Shown here in pieces: positions 18,176-25,857 of a stretch of 38,851 nucleotides of DNA. The DNA lies in NCBI GenBank assembly GCA_947457845.1, contig CANGXM010000005.1, positions 1 through 38,851 of the forward strand, read 5' to 3'. The stretch's first letter is position 1, and each line of letters starts with the position of its first letter. A program made the translations under genes and the position numbers. Origin of the DNA: Rhodospirillales bacterium. Lineage in GTDB: Bacteria > Pseudomonadota > Alphaproteobacteria > Azospirillales > Azospirillaceae. Under the pieces are notes generated by a model that was not told the DNA's origin, did not search any database, and saw nothing but the letters and a program-made list of their open reading frames with translations.

Positions 18176-19318
18176 ATGACCGACGTCGCGCCCATCCCGC
18201 AGACCGATCCCCGCGCCGGCTATCTCGCCGCGCGAACGGACATCGACGCCGCGGTCGCCCGCGTGCTTGAGAGCGGCTGGTACATTCTCGGCAAGGAGGT
18301 CGCGGCCTTCGAGGCCGAGTTCGCCGCCTTCGTCGGGCCCGGGCAGCACGGGATCGGCGTCGCCAACGGGACCGACGCGCTGGTGCTGGCCCTGCGCGCG
18401 CTCGGCGTTGGCCCGGGCGACGGCGTGGTGACGGTGGCGCACACGGCGGTCGCCACGGTCGCCGCGGTCGAGCTGGTCGGCGCGACGGCGATCCTGGCCG
18501 ACATCGACCGCGGGTACACGCTCGACCCCGTGTCCTTCGCCGCCGCGCTGGAACGGCCGCCGGTGCCGGTCAAGGCGGTGATCCCGGTGCATCTCTACGG
18601 CCAACCGGCCGACATGGGACCGATCCTGGAGATCGCGCGGGCGCGGGGGATCGCGGTGATCGAAGACTGCTCCCAGGCGCACGGCGCGGTCTGGAACGGC
18701 AAGGCGGTCGGCAACTGGGGCGACGTCGCCGCCTACAGCCTCTATCCGACCAAGAACCTCGGTGCCCTGGGGGACGGCGGCATCGTGACGACGCCCGATG
18801 CGGCGCTGGCCGACCGGCTGCGCATGCTTCGGGAGTACGGCTGGAAGTCGCGCTACGTCAGCGACATCCCCGGGCAGAACACCCGCCTGGACGAACTCCA
18901 GGCCGCGATCTTGCGCGTGAAGCTGGCGCGCCTTCCCGCGGAGAACGCGCGGCGCCGGGCCGTCGCGGCGGCCTACGACGCGGGCCTCGCCGACGCGGCG
19001 TTGGAGCGGCCCTGGCGCCGGCCGGACACCACCCATGTCTTCCATCAGTACGTCCTGCGCCACCCGGACCGCGAGGGCCTGAAGGCTCGGCTGCGGGACC
19101 GGGGCGTGATGACAAACGTCCACTATCCGGTGCCGGTCCACCTCCAGCCCGCATACCGGGATCGCGTGGCCCTCGCGCCGGGCGGCCTGCCGAACACCGA
19201 GGCGGCCGCGCTCGCGATCCTCAGCCTGCCGATGTTCGCGCAGCTGTCGGATGCGGACGTGGGGCGGGTGGTCGAGGCGGTGCGGGCCAGCGCCGACCTG
19301 GCCCTGGCAGCGGAGTGA
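18176..19318 (+). CDS. DegT/DnrJ/EryC1/StrS-family sugar aminotransferase
   Basis: This PLP enzyme transfers an amino group from glutamate to a keto-sugar nucleotide. The 380-residue product has the PLP-lysine Lys193 in the context SLYPTKNLGALGDGG, the PLP-ring Asp164 in VIEDCSQAHGA, and the N-terminal GVANGTDALVLALRAL phosphate-binding stretch. The NLGALGDGG form is the one found in sugar 3-aminotransferases (FdtB, QdtB, DesV type) and differs from that of 4-aminotransferases such as ArnB. With the dehydratase gene in the same operon, a dTDP-3-amino-3,6-dideoxyhexose is the likely product. That would also need a 3,4-ketoisomerase (FdtA/QdtA), which is not in the window. The ATG at 18176 is 14 bp after the SDR stop. 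The gene converges on the small flippase gene. Confidence 0.92.
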   Translation: MTDVAPIPQTDPRAGYLAARTDIDAAVARVLESGWYILGKEVAAFEAEFAAFVGPGQHGIGVANGTDALVLALRALGVGPGDGVVTVAHTAVATVAAVELVGATAILADIDRGYTLDPVSFAAALERPPVPVKAVIPVHLYGQPADMGPILEIARARGIAVIEDCSQAHGAVWNGKAVGNWGDVAAYSLYPTKNLGALGDGGIVTTPDAALADRLRMLREYGWKSRYVSDIPGQNTRLDELQAAILRVKLARLPAENARRRAVAAAYDAGLADAALERPWRRPDTTHVFHQYVLRHPDREGLKARLRDRGVMTNVHYPVPVHLQPAYRDRVALAPGGLPNTEAAALAILSLPMFAQLSDADVGRVVEAVRASADLALAAE

Positions 19319-19334
19319 GCGGCGGCCGGCGTCG

Positions 19335-19664
19335 TCAGGCGTAGAGCAGGACGACGCCGATGCTGATCAGCGCGATGCCCGCGAGCTTCATTGGTCCCAG
19401 CGCCTCGCCGAACACCAGCATCGACACGAACGCCACCACGACGTAGCTGGCCGAGACGCTGGGGTAGGCGACCGACAGCGGGATCTGCCGCAGCGCCAGC
19501 ATGTAGAGCATCGCCGACAGGAAGTAGCAGCCGAGCCCCGCGATCGAAGGGGGTGCCAGGAGCTGCTGCACCAGCCCCTCGGCCGATGCGCCCATCTTCA
19601 GCAGGAACTGCCCGGTCACGCCGAGCAGGATCGCGCCCACGAGCGCCGCGTGGAAAAGGGTCAT
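19335..19664 (-). CDS. Small SMR/EamA-type membrane protein, putative lipid-linked sugar flippase subunit
   Basis: The 109-residue product (MTLFHAALVGAILLG...) has four membrane helices and the SMR-like segments LGVTGQFLLKMGA near residues 14-26 and LSVAYPSVSASYVVVAFVSMLVFGEALGPMKLAGIALISIGVVLL in the second half. Proteins of this size beside DPM-type glycosyltransferases include ArnE/ArnF, which move aminoarabinosyl-phospho-undecaprenol across the inner membrane. That role fits here. The frame extends upstream to 19736, but the ATG at 19664 starts the hydrophobic protein and lies 10 bases after the stop of the glycosyltransferase gene, so the two form one transcription unit. A multidrug exporter is the alternative reading; the context favours a flippase. 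Confidence 0.8.
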   Translation of the reverse strand: MTLFHAALVGAILLGVTGQFLLKMGASAEGLVQQLLAPPSIAGLGCYFLSAMLYMLALRQIPLSVAYPSVSASYVVVAFVSMLVFGEALGPMKLAGIALISIGVVLLYA

Positions 19665-19674
19665 GGGGGCGATC

Positions 19675-20688
19675 CTACCTGACGGGCGCGTCGAGGGAGG
19701 CAGGCCGGGACCGCTCGGTCTCGGCGCCGGGCGCATGGACCTCCCGGACGACGAACTGCGGCTTCCGGTTCACCGTCAGGAACAGGCGGCCGAGATACTC
19801 GCCGATGAGGCCGAGCATCACGAGCTGCACGCCGGCCAGCAGCAGGATGGCGCTCGCCAGCGACGCATAGCCCTCCGGCGTCCGGCCCATCGCCCATTCG
19901 AAGAGGATGACGAGGAAGCCGAGCCCGCCGAGCGCGCCGAGCCCCGTGCCGAGCAAGCCGCTCACGCGCAGCGGCATGACCGAGAAGTTGAGGAACATGG
20001 CCGACCAGAGGCGGATCAGGCGGCGGATCGTGTAGTTCGACCGCCCCTCCGCCCGCGACAGATGCCGCACCTGCAGGCGGCCGATGTTCTGGGTCACTTG
20101 CATCAGCAGGCCGTCGACGTAGGGATAGGGACCGGCGTGGTGCAGGATCTCGCGCACGGCGAAGGCGCTCATGCAGCGGAAGCTGGAGAGGTAGAGGCCC
20201 TTCGGCTTGTCGAGGAGCTGGTCGGCGCACCAGTTGGTGAAGCGGCTGCCGAGGTTGCGCCACCAGGCGTGCTGCTTCTCCGCATAGTAAGTGTAGACGA
20301 CGTCGTAGCGGTGATCGCGCGCGTGAAGGAACAGGCGGACCACCTCCTCCGGCGGGTTCTGCAGGTCGTCGTCCATGGTGATGATGAACGACCCCCGGGC
20401 CTGGGAGAGGCCGGCCATCACCGCGTTGTGCTCGCCGAAGTTCCGCGCGAGGTCGACCAGCGTCACCGGCACGTCGGTCCGGCGCACGAGCGCGAGGCAG
20501 ACGTCGCGGCTGTTGTCCGGCGAGCCGTCGTTGACGAGCACGATCTCGTGACCGCCGGGGATTTCGAGCCCCGCCAGCGCATCGACGAGCGCGCCGACGC
20601 TGTTCGCCCCGTTGTAGACGGGCACGACGATCGAAAGGGCGAAAGTTCGGGACAAGGGACGCACCCTCTCGGTCGGAACGGGGCGCAC
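19675..20688 (-). CDS. Polyprenyl-phosphate glycosyltransferase, DPM1/GtrB/ArnC type
   Basis: The 337-residue product has a GT2 catalytic domain (SIVVPVYNGANSVGALV at about 19-35, VNDGSPDNS at 52-60, metal-binding Asp106-Asp107-Asp108 in ITMDDDLQNPPEE), the YVDGLLMQVTQNIG acceptor segment, and two C-terminal membrane helices at about 235-260 and 270-298. This layout is that of GtrB/ArnC, which load a sugar from a nucleotide donor onto undecaprenyl phosphate at the inner face of the membrane. The start is the GTG at 20688; a GTG at 20664 is possible, and no strong ribosome binding site decides between them. A -10-like TATAGA lies about 15 bases upstream on this strand. The flippase gene follows directly. 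Confidence 0.88.
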   Translation of the reverse strand: MRPVPTERVRPLSRTFALSIVVPVYNGANSVGALVDALAGLEIPGGHEIVLVNDGSPDNSRDVCLALVRRTDVPVTLVDLARNFGEHNAVMAGLSQARGSFIITMDDDLQNPPEEVVRLFLHARDHRYDVVYTYYAEKQHAWWRNLGSRFTNWCADQLLDKPKGLYLSSFRCMSAFAVREILHHAGPYPYVDGLLMQVTQNIGRLQVRHLSRAEGRSNYTIRRLIRLWSAMFLNFSVMPLRVSGLLGTGLGALGGLGFLVILFEWAMGRTPEGYASLASAILLLAGVQLVMLGLIGEYLGRLFLTVNRKPQFVVREVHAPGAETERSRPASLDAPVR

Positions 20689-20809
20689 GTGCGCGCCGGA
20701 ACTCTATAGTCGAGCCGGCGGACGCTCGCCAGACGGGGCGTCGGCGCCGGGTCTCGACGGGATGAACGATCCGCTGAGGACCCTATTCCCCGCGGACCGG
20801 CACATGTCC

Positions 20810-20895
20810 ATCCGAAGGTATCGGATTCTCCGCGCGGCCACTGGACGATATGTCGCAAGTGGAATAAACACGAATCGGATGTGTTCTGGTCGGAT
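20810..20895. repeat. Cluster of TCGGAT boxes in the divergent control region
   Basis: TCGGAT occurs at 20821-20826, 20875-20880 and 20890-20895, with an inverted copy (ATCCGA) at 20810-20815 that forms a 6-bp stem with the first. All lie between or near the divergent starts of the ArnC-like glycosyltransferase and the GT-C-like protein, in a locally more AT-rich stretch. They may be regulator sites, but a 6-mer cluster of this size could be chance. Confidence 0.25.
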
Positions 20896-20943
20896 GCGGC
20901 GCGTCCGGCACCCGTCGCAACTCCGGTTCGCTCGATCGACAGC

Positions 20944-22569
20944 ATGGCTCCCTCCGACGGTTCCTTCACAGACGTCGTCCGACGGACAGCGCCGGTCCCC
21001 GCCTGGGGTGCCTGGGCCGTCGACGGCGACGTGCTTCTCGCGCGGGCGCTGCTCGGGGCCTTCGTCCTGATCCCCCTCGCCTGGGCGTGCGGCTTCCTCT
21101 GGCCGCCGATCAACCACGACGTCGCTGCGAACCTCGACATGGCGCGCCGCTGGCTGGCGGGGGAGCGGCTGTATCGCGACGTCATCGACGTCAACACGCC
21201 ACTCGTCTTCCTCGTCTACGCCGTGCCCGAGGGCCTCGCCCGGCTGTTCGGCGGGTCCGGGGCCATCTGGATGGTCGCCTGCGTGATCGCGGGCGTGACC
21301 GCGTCGAGCATCGTCAGCCACAGGATCCTGCGGCGGCTGTTCGCGGGGGAACAGTCGGTCGGCCTCGTTCTGCTGTCGCTGCTGGCGCCGTTCCTCCTCG
21401 TGGTCCTGCCGCCGGACAACAGCTTCGGCCAGCGCGAACATCTGATGACGATCCTGGCGCTGCCCTACGTATTCGCCGCGGTCGCCCGTGCCGACGGCCG
21501 GCCCCTGCCGGCGGGCCTGCTGCTCGCCGTCGGCGTCGCGGCGGGCATCGGCTTCTCGCTGAAGCCGCACTTCGTCGCGATCCCGATTCTCGTGGAAGGC
21601 TACGTGCTGACGCGGCGGTCGCTGCGCGTCGGCCTCGCCGACCCGCTGCCCTGGGGCATCGCCGCCGCGGTGACGGGGCACGTGCTCTTCGCCCTCACGA
21701 TCACGCCCGACTACGTCACCTTCGTCCTGCCCTTCGTGTTCAAGTACTACACGCAGATCGGCGGCAGCGGCGCGGTGGAGGTGCTGACCGGGCGCTACAT
21801 CCTGCCCTCGCTGCTCGCCTGCGCCTTCGCGGCCCTCCTCGCGCCGGCCGTCCTGCGGCCGCGGGTCGCCCCGATCGCCGCCCTGTTCGCGTTCGGCGCC
21901 GCGCTCGCGGCGGTCGCCCAGGGAAAGGGCTGGGCCTACCAGTCCTACCCGGTGATGGCGATGGCGGCCGTCGCCATGGCAGCCACCGTCGCCGGCCTCG
22001 TGGACCGCCACGTCCCGCTGTCGGGTCGCGCCGGGCACCGGGCGGCGGTGTTCATCGCCAGCGCGGTGCTCGGTCTGTTCTACGTGCAGGACGCGCTGAT
22101 GGACCAGCCGTTCCGCAAGCAGCAGCAGTACGTCGGATCGCCGCTCCAGCAGTTGACCCAGGCGGTGCAGAAGAACGCAACCAACGGCCGCGTCCTGGTG
22201 ATGTCGCCGGGAATCTTTCCCCACTACCCGATGATCAACTATGCGGGTGTGGAGATGGTGATGCCGTTCCAGACCATGTGGCCGCTCCAGGGGATCTACG
22301 CGAACTGTCTGCCGGGCGGGCACCTCTACAACGAGCCGGCGGAGATGAGCGAGGGCGAACGCTTCGTGTTCGAGAGCATCGCCGGCGCCTTCGCCACCAA
22401 GCAGCCCGCCCTCCTCATCGTCGACCGCGTGCCGGGCATCCCGCGGTGCCGGACCGAGGTGTTCAGCTATCTCGAGTACTTCCTGCGCCACCCGGACTTC
22501 GCGGCAGCCTTCGAGAACTACGAACCCTTCATCGAGAAGGAGCGGTACGTCGTCTACAAGCGAAACTGA
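20944..22569 (+). CDS. Polytopic membrane glycosyltransferase-like protein (GT-C fold, ArnT/GT39-like)
   Basis: The product has about 541 residues, around ten to twelve membrane helices, and a C-terminal soluble domain of about 130 residues (from QQQYVGSPLQQLTQ onward) that would face the periplasm. The first periplasmic loop reads INHDVAANLDMARRWLAGERLYRDVIDVNTP, the layout of GT-C enzymes such as ArnT and Pmt, where an acidic residue and a following Arg/Tyr-rich stretch bind the lipid-phosphate sugar. Such proteins transfer a sugar from a polyprenyl carrier to a periplasmic acceptor. The frame also has a GTG at 20881 (adding 21 residues). I prefer the ATG at 20944 because the extra residues are not hydrophobic, but neither has a strong ribosome binding site. 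It diverges from the ArnC-like gene, which suggests a joint function. Confidence 0.75.
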   Translation: MAPSDGSFTDVVRRTAPVPAWGAWAVDGDVLLARALLGAFVLIPLAWACGFLWPPINHDVAANLDMARRWLAGERLYRDVIDVNTPLVFLVYAVPEGLARLFGGSGAIWMVACVIAGVTASSIVSHRILRRLFAGEQSVGLVLLSLLAPFLLVVLPPDNSFGQREHLMTILALPYVFAAVARADGRPLPAGLLLAVGVAAGIGFSLKPHFVAIPILVEGYVLTRRSLRVGLADPLPWGIAAAVTGHVLFALTITPDYVTFVLPFVFKYYTQIGGSGAVEVLTGRYILPSLLACAFAALLAPAVLRPRVAPIAALFAFGAALAAVAQGKGWAYQSYPVMAMAAVAMAATVAGLVDRHVPLSGRAGHRAAVFIASAVLGLFYVQDALMDQPFRKQQQYVGSPLQQLTQAVQKNATNGRVLVMSPGIFPHYPMINYAGVEMVMPFQTMWPLQGIYANCLPGGHLYNEPAEMSEGERFVFESIAGAFATKQPALLIVDRVPGIPRCRTEVFSYLEYFLRHPDFAAAFENYEPFIEKERYVVYKRN

Positions 22570-22640
22570 CGGGCGCTTGACCGTGCGGGCAAACCCGTGC
22601 AAAGGCGATCCGGCATCCGATCGCTGATGGGCGGGGCATC

Positions 22641-23708
22641 ATGGACGACGGGACGCGGTTTGCGGGAACCATGCCGGTCGCGGAGCGGCACCGGTTCGAC
22701 ACCGACGCCGTCGCCCGCTGGATGGCGGGTGCCGTCCCCGGCTTCCGGGGGCCGCTGTCCGTCGAACAGTTCCGCGGCGGCCAGTCGAACCCGACCTTCC
22801 GGCTCACGAGCCCGTCGGGCCGGTACGTCCTGCGCCGAAAGCCGCCGGGCAAGCTCCTCCCCTCCGCCCACGCCGTCGACCGCGAGCACCGGGTGATGAC
22901 GGCGCTCGGCGCCGCCGGCATTCCCGTGCCCCCGACCTACGGCCTGTGCGAGGACGAGGGCGTCATCGGCACGGCCTTCTTCGTGATGGGGTTCGTCGAG
23001 GGGCGGATCTTCTGGGACCCGCTCCTGCCCGGGCTCGAACCGGCGGAGCGCGCGGCGATCTTCGACGGGATGAACGACACGCTGGCGCGGCTCCACCGGG
23101 TCGACCCCGTCGCCGCCGGTCTCGCGGACTACGGGCGGCCGGGCAGCTATCTCCAGCGCCAGATCGCACGGTGGTCCAAGCAGTACAGCGCGTCGGAGAC
23201 GGAGCGCATCCCCGCGATGGACCGCCTCGTCGAATGGCTGCCCGCGCACGTGCCGGCCGGCGAGGAGACGGCGGTCGTCCACGGCGACTACCGCCTCGAC
23301 AACCTGATCTTCCACCCGAGCGAAGCGCGCGTGGTCGCGATCCTCGACTGGGAACTCTCCACGCTCGGCCACCCGCTCGCCGACTTCGCCTATCACGCCA
23401 TGGCGTGGCGGCTCGAACCGGGCCTCTTCCGCGGGATCAAGGGCGCCGACCTCGCCGCCCTCGGCATCCCGTCCGAGGAGGCCTACGTCGCCGCCTACTG
23501 CCGTCGGACCGGCCGCGACGGCATCCCGCACTGGGACTTCCATCTCGCCTACAACATGTTCCGCCTCGCCGCGATCCTCCAGGGGATCCTCGGGCGCGTG
23601 GCCGACGGGACGGCCGCGAGCGAGCATGCACGCGACATGGGCGCGCGGGCGCGCCCCGTGGCCGAGGCCGGCTGGGCGACGGTCGAACGCATCCTGGCGG
23701 CGGGCTGA
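22641..23708 (+). CDS. Phosphotransferase-family protein, ACAD10/APH type
   Basis: The 355-residue product has an aminoglycoside-phosphotransferase/choline-kinase fold: the N-lobe FRGGQSNPTFRLTSPSGRYVLRRKPPGKLLPSAHAVDREHRV, the catalytic loop His214-Gly-Asp216-x4-Asn221 in VVHGDYRLDN, and the metal-binding Asp236 in ILDWELSTLGHPL. The GQSNPT and RKPPGKLLPSAHAVDREHRV blocks are those of the ACAD10 N-terminal kinase-like group, which phosphorylates 4-hydroxyacyl-CoA in 4-hydroxy-acid breakdown in the characterised cases. That role is known for relatives, not shown here. An SDR follows after 35 bp and is probably cotranscribed, a common pairing with this family. No acyl-CoA dehydrogenase gene is next to it. 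Confidence 0.87.
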   Translation: MDDGTRFAGTMPVAERHRFDTDAVARWMAGAVPGFRGPLSVEQFRGGQSNPTFRLTSPSGRYVLRRKPPGKLLPSAHAVDREHRVMTALGAAGIPVPPTYGLCEDEGVIGTAFFVMGFVEGRIFWDPLLPGLEPAERAAIFDGMNDTLARLHRVDPVAAGLADYGRPGSYLQRQIARWSKQYSASETERIPAMDRLVEWLPAHVPAGEETAVVHGDYRLDNLIFHPSEARVVAILDWELSTLGHPLADFAYHAMAWRLEPGLFRGIKGADLAALGIPSEEAYVAAYCRRTGRDGIPHWDFHLAYNMFRLAAILQGILGRVADGTAASEHARDMGARARPVAEAGWATVERILAAG

Positions 23709-23743
23709 CGCCCGTCCGCGATCCGCGGTCGGAGGACCGGACC

Positions 23744-24505
23744 ATGGCCTACACGATCTCCCTCGCCGGCAAGGCCGCGCTCGTCACGGGCGCGTCGAGC
23801 GGGCTTGGCGTGCGCTTCGCCACCCTTCTCGCGGAGGCCGGCGCGGCGGTGGCGCTCTGCGCCCGCCGGACCGACCGGCTGAAGGACGTCGAGGACCGCA
23901 TCGTCGAGGCGGGCGGGCGGGCGGTGTCGATCGGCATGGACGTGACCGACGTCGCCAGCATCCGGTCCGGCGTCGCCGCGGCGGAGGCTGCGCTCGGTCC
24001 GATCGGCATCCTGATCAACAACTCGGGCGTGTCGGGCGAGCAGCGCCTGACGGACGTGGACGAGGCGACCTTCGACCGAACCTTCGACACCAACGTCCGC
24101 GGCGCCTTCTTCGTCGCCCAGACGGTCGCGGTGTCGATGATCCGCACGGGCACCGCCGGGCGCATCGTGAACGTCGCCTCGATCGCCGGACTGAAGCCGT
24201 TCGGCCGGATCGGCGTCTATTCGATGTCGAAGGCCGCGGTCGTGATGATGACGCGCTCGATGGCGATCGAGTGGGCGCGGCACGGCATCAACGTCAACGC
24301 GATCTGCCCCGGCTACGTCGAGACCGAGATCAACGCCCACCATTGGGCGACGGAGGCCGGGCAGAAGCTCGTACAGATGCTGCCGCGGCGGCGGATCGGC
24401 CGGCCCGAGGATCTGGACGCCGTCGTTATGATGATGGTCTCCGACGGCGCGCACTTCGTGAACGGCGCGATCGTCGCCGCCGACGACGGGATGGTCGCCG
24501 GCTGA
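23744..24505 (+). CDS. Short-chain dehydrogenase/reductase (3-oxoacyl reductase-like)
   Basis: This is a classical SDR of 253 residues with every hallmark: the NAD(P)-binding TGASSGLG at 15-22, NNSG at 92-95, catalytic Ser146, Tyr159 and Lys163 (VNVASIAGL, then VYSMSKAA), and the PGYVETEIN substrate-loop start. The acidic/basic pattern after the second strand (CARRTDRLKD) suggests NADP(H) is accepted. Its relatives act on 3-hydroxyacyl substrates or small alcohols; the substrate is not defined here. The start ATG has a GGAGGA ribosome binding site at 23731-23736. It lies 35 bp after the ACAD10-type phosphotransferase gene, so the pair may act on a hydroxy-acid or its CoA ester. A DnaA-box-like element and an inverted repeat lie after it. 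Confidence 0.92.
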   Translation: MAYTISLAGKAALVTGASSGLGVRFATLLAEAGAAVALCARRTDRLKDVEDRIVEAGGRAVSIGMDVTDVASIRSGVAAAEAALGPIGILINNSGVSGEQRLTDVDEATFDRTFDTNVRGAFFVAQTVAVSMIRTGTAGRIVNVASIAGLKPFGRIGVYSMSKAAVVMMTRSMAIEWARHGINVNAICPGYVETEINAHHWATEAGQKLVQMLPRRRIGRPEDLDAVVMMMVSDGAHFVNGAIVAADDGMVAG

Positions 24506-24518
24506 TACCCACGCCCGC

Positions 24519-24560
24519 TGTGGACACTTGTCCCCCGGCCCCTGTGGATAACGGGGACAA
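24519..24560. promoter_or_regulatory. Inverted repeat with a perfect DnaA-box-like 9-mer
   Basis: TGTGGATAA at 24543-24551 is the exact complement of the DnaA box TTATCCACA, and a weaker relative, TGTGGACAC, is at 24519-24527. Around the first, TTGTCCCC (24528-24535) and GGGGACAA (24553-24560) form an 8-bp inverted repeat with a 17-bp spacer. The element begins 14 bp after the SDR stop. It could bind DnaA or act as an mRNA hairpin; there is no T-run and no sign of an origin (no dnaA, parAB or AT-rich unwinding stretch nearby). Confidence 0.35.
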
Positions 24561-24623
24561 CCCGCGCCGCGCCCTTTCCCGGCCTGTCCTCCCGCTCTGC
24601 CGGCGCTGTGGGCGGCGTGGCGG

Positions 24624-24651
24624 TTGTCATTGCCCGGGCGGCTGCTACAGT
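24624..24651 (+). promoter_or_regulatory. Predicted promoter of the dCTP deaminase gene
   Basis: TTGTCA (24624-24629, five of six bases as in the consensus -35) and TACAGT (24646-24651, four of six as in the -10) are separated by 16 bp. Transcription would begin near 24658, 44 bases before the ATG at 24702. This argues against longer starts for the gene that would fall inside the promoter. Confidence 0.5.
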
Positions 24652-24701
24652 CGGGCGAGGGACCGCGACGCGGCCCGCACGATCGTCGAGTGCGCCTTAC
24701 C

Positions 24702-25781
24702 ATGTCCTCATCCCCACTCCCGCAGGAACCGGAGCGCGCGTCGGGCGTCCTGCCGAGCCAGGCGATCCGGGCGGCCGTCGCCGACGGGGTGATCCGGGCG
24801 GATGCCGGCATCGGCGAGGACCAGATCCAGCCCGCGAGCCTCGACCTGCGCCTGGGGGAGGTCGCCTACCGGGTGCGGGCGAGTTTCCTGCCGGGTCCGA
24901 ACGCGACCGTGGCCGAGAAGCTGGTCGAGCACGTGCTCTACACGGTCGACCTCACCGACGGGGCGGTGCTGGAGCAGGACTGCGTCTACATCGTCCCGCT
25001 GCTGGAACGGCTGTCGCTGCGGCGGCGTTGCTCGGCGCTCGCCAACCCGAAGAGCTCGACCGGCCGCCTCGACGTGTTCTGCCGCGTCATCACCGACCGC
25101 GGGGCGGAGTTCGATCAGGTCCGCGAGGCCTACGACGGCCCCCTCTTCGTCGAGATCGCGCCGCGGAGCTTTCCGATCCGGGTCCGCACGGGCTCCCGCC
25201 TGACCCAGATCCGCCTGCGCCGCGGGCTGCCGACCGGTTCGGACGCGACGGCCGACGTCGCCAAGGGCGGCAGCCGGATCGCCTTCACCGTGGACATGGC
25301 CGGCCACGGCGAGGGCGACCTCGTCGGCTACAAGGCGCGGACCGGCGCGGGCCTCGTCGATGTGGACCTCGTCGGGCACTACGATCCGGCCGAGTTCTGG
25401 GAGCCCGTCCTCTCCCGCCGCAGCGGGATCATCCTCAACCCCAACGACTTCTACATCCTCGCCTCGAAGGAGGCGGTGTCGGTCCCCGCGGACCTCGCGG
25501 CGGAAATGCTGGCCTACGACACGCTGGTGGGCGAGTTCCGCGTCCACTACGCCGGCTTCTTCGACCCCGGCTTCGGCATCGCCGAGGCGGGCGGACAGGG
25601 CAGCCGCGCGGTCCTCGAGGTGCGGGCGCGCGACGTGCCCTTCGTGCTCGAGGACGGGCAGGTCGTCGGCCGGCTCGTCTACGAGCAGCTCACCAGCCGC
25701 CCCGACAAGCTCTACGGCCAGGGGATCGGCAGCAACTACCAGCGTCAGATCCTCGCGCTCGGGAAGCAGTTCCGCCGCTGA
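24702..25781 (+). CDS. dcd: 2'-deoxycytidine 5'-triphosphate deaminase, two-domain alphaproteobacterial type
   Basis: The enzyme deaminates dCTP to dUTP, feeding dTMP synthesis. The 359-residue product is about twice the length of E. coli Dcd and looks like two dUTPase-fold halves. The first has QPASLDLRLGEVAYRVRASF and the nucleotide-binding block NPKSSTGRLDVFCRVITDRGAEFDQV. The second has the related block LVGEFRVHYAGFFDPGFGIAE and the closing GQVVGRLVYEQLTSRPDKLYG, with Gln/Tyr/Gly residues placed as in Dcd C-termini. This double form (PF06559) is typical of Alphaproteobacteria. I chose the ATG at 24702 because a promoter-like element at 24624-24651 lies upstream, although the frame is open from 24624. 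The gene appears to be transcribed on its own. Confidence 0.9.
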   Translation: MSSSPLPQEPERASGVLPSQAIRAAVADGVIRADAGIGEDQIQPASLDLRLGEVAYRVRASFLPGPNATVAEKLVEHVLYTVDLTDGAVLEQDCVYIVPLLERLSLRRRCSALANPKSSTGRLDVFCRVITDRGAEFDQVREAYDGPLFVEIAPRSFPIRVRTGSRLTQIRLRRGLPTGSDATADVAKGGSRIAFTVDMAGHGEGDLVGYKARTGAGLVDVDLVGHYDPAEFWEPVLSRRSGIILNPNDFYILASKEAVSVPADLAAEMLAYDTLVGEFRVHYAGFFDPGFGIAEAGGQGSRAVLEVRARDVPFVLEDGQVVGRLVYEQLTSRPDKLYGQGIGSNYQRQILALGKQFRR

Positions 25782-25795
25782 ACGGCACGCGGAGG

Positions 25796-25824
25796 TTGTT
25801 TTCAGACCGTCCCTCCTCTAGAAT
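25796..25824 (+). promoter_or_regulatory. Predicted promoter of the 36-codon ORF/glycosyltransferase pair
   Basis: TTGTTT (25796-25801) and TAGAAT (25819-25824, five of six -10 consensus bases) are separated by exactly 17 bp. Transcription would start near 25831, about 27 bases before the ATG at 25858. This is one of the better sigma-70-type promoters in the window. Confidence 0.5.
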
Positions 25825-25857
25825 CGGGCTGCCGCGATGCGGGGAGACGGATCGATC

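Noticed and set aside
20762-21070. Plus-strand 102-codon frame before and inside the GT-C-like gene
   Set aside because: It overlaps the start of the GT-C-like gene in another register, and the product loses any protein-like pattern after the AT-rich stretch.
24519-24560. Replication origin suggested by the DnaA-box-like sequence
   Set aside because: Only one perfect box, no AT-rich unwinding region and no dnaA, dnaN, gidA or parAB gene nearby.
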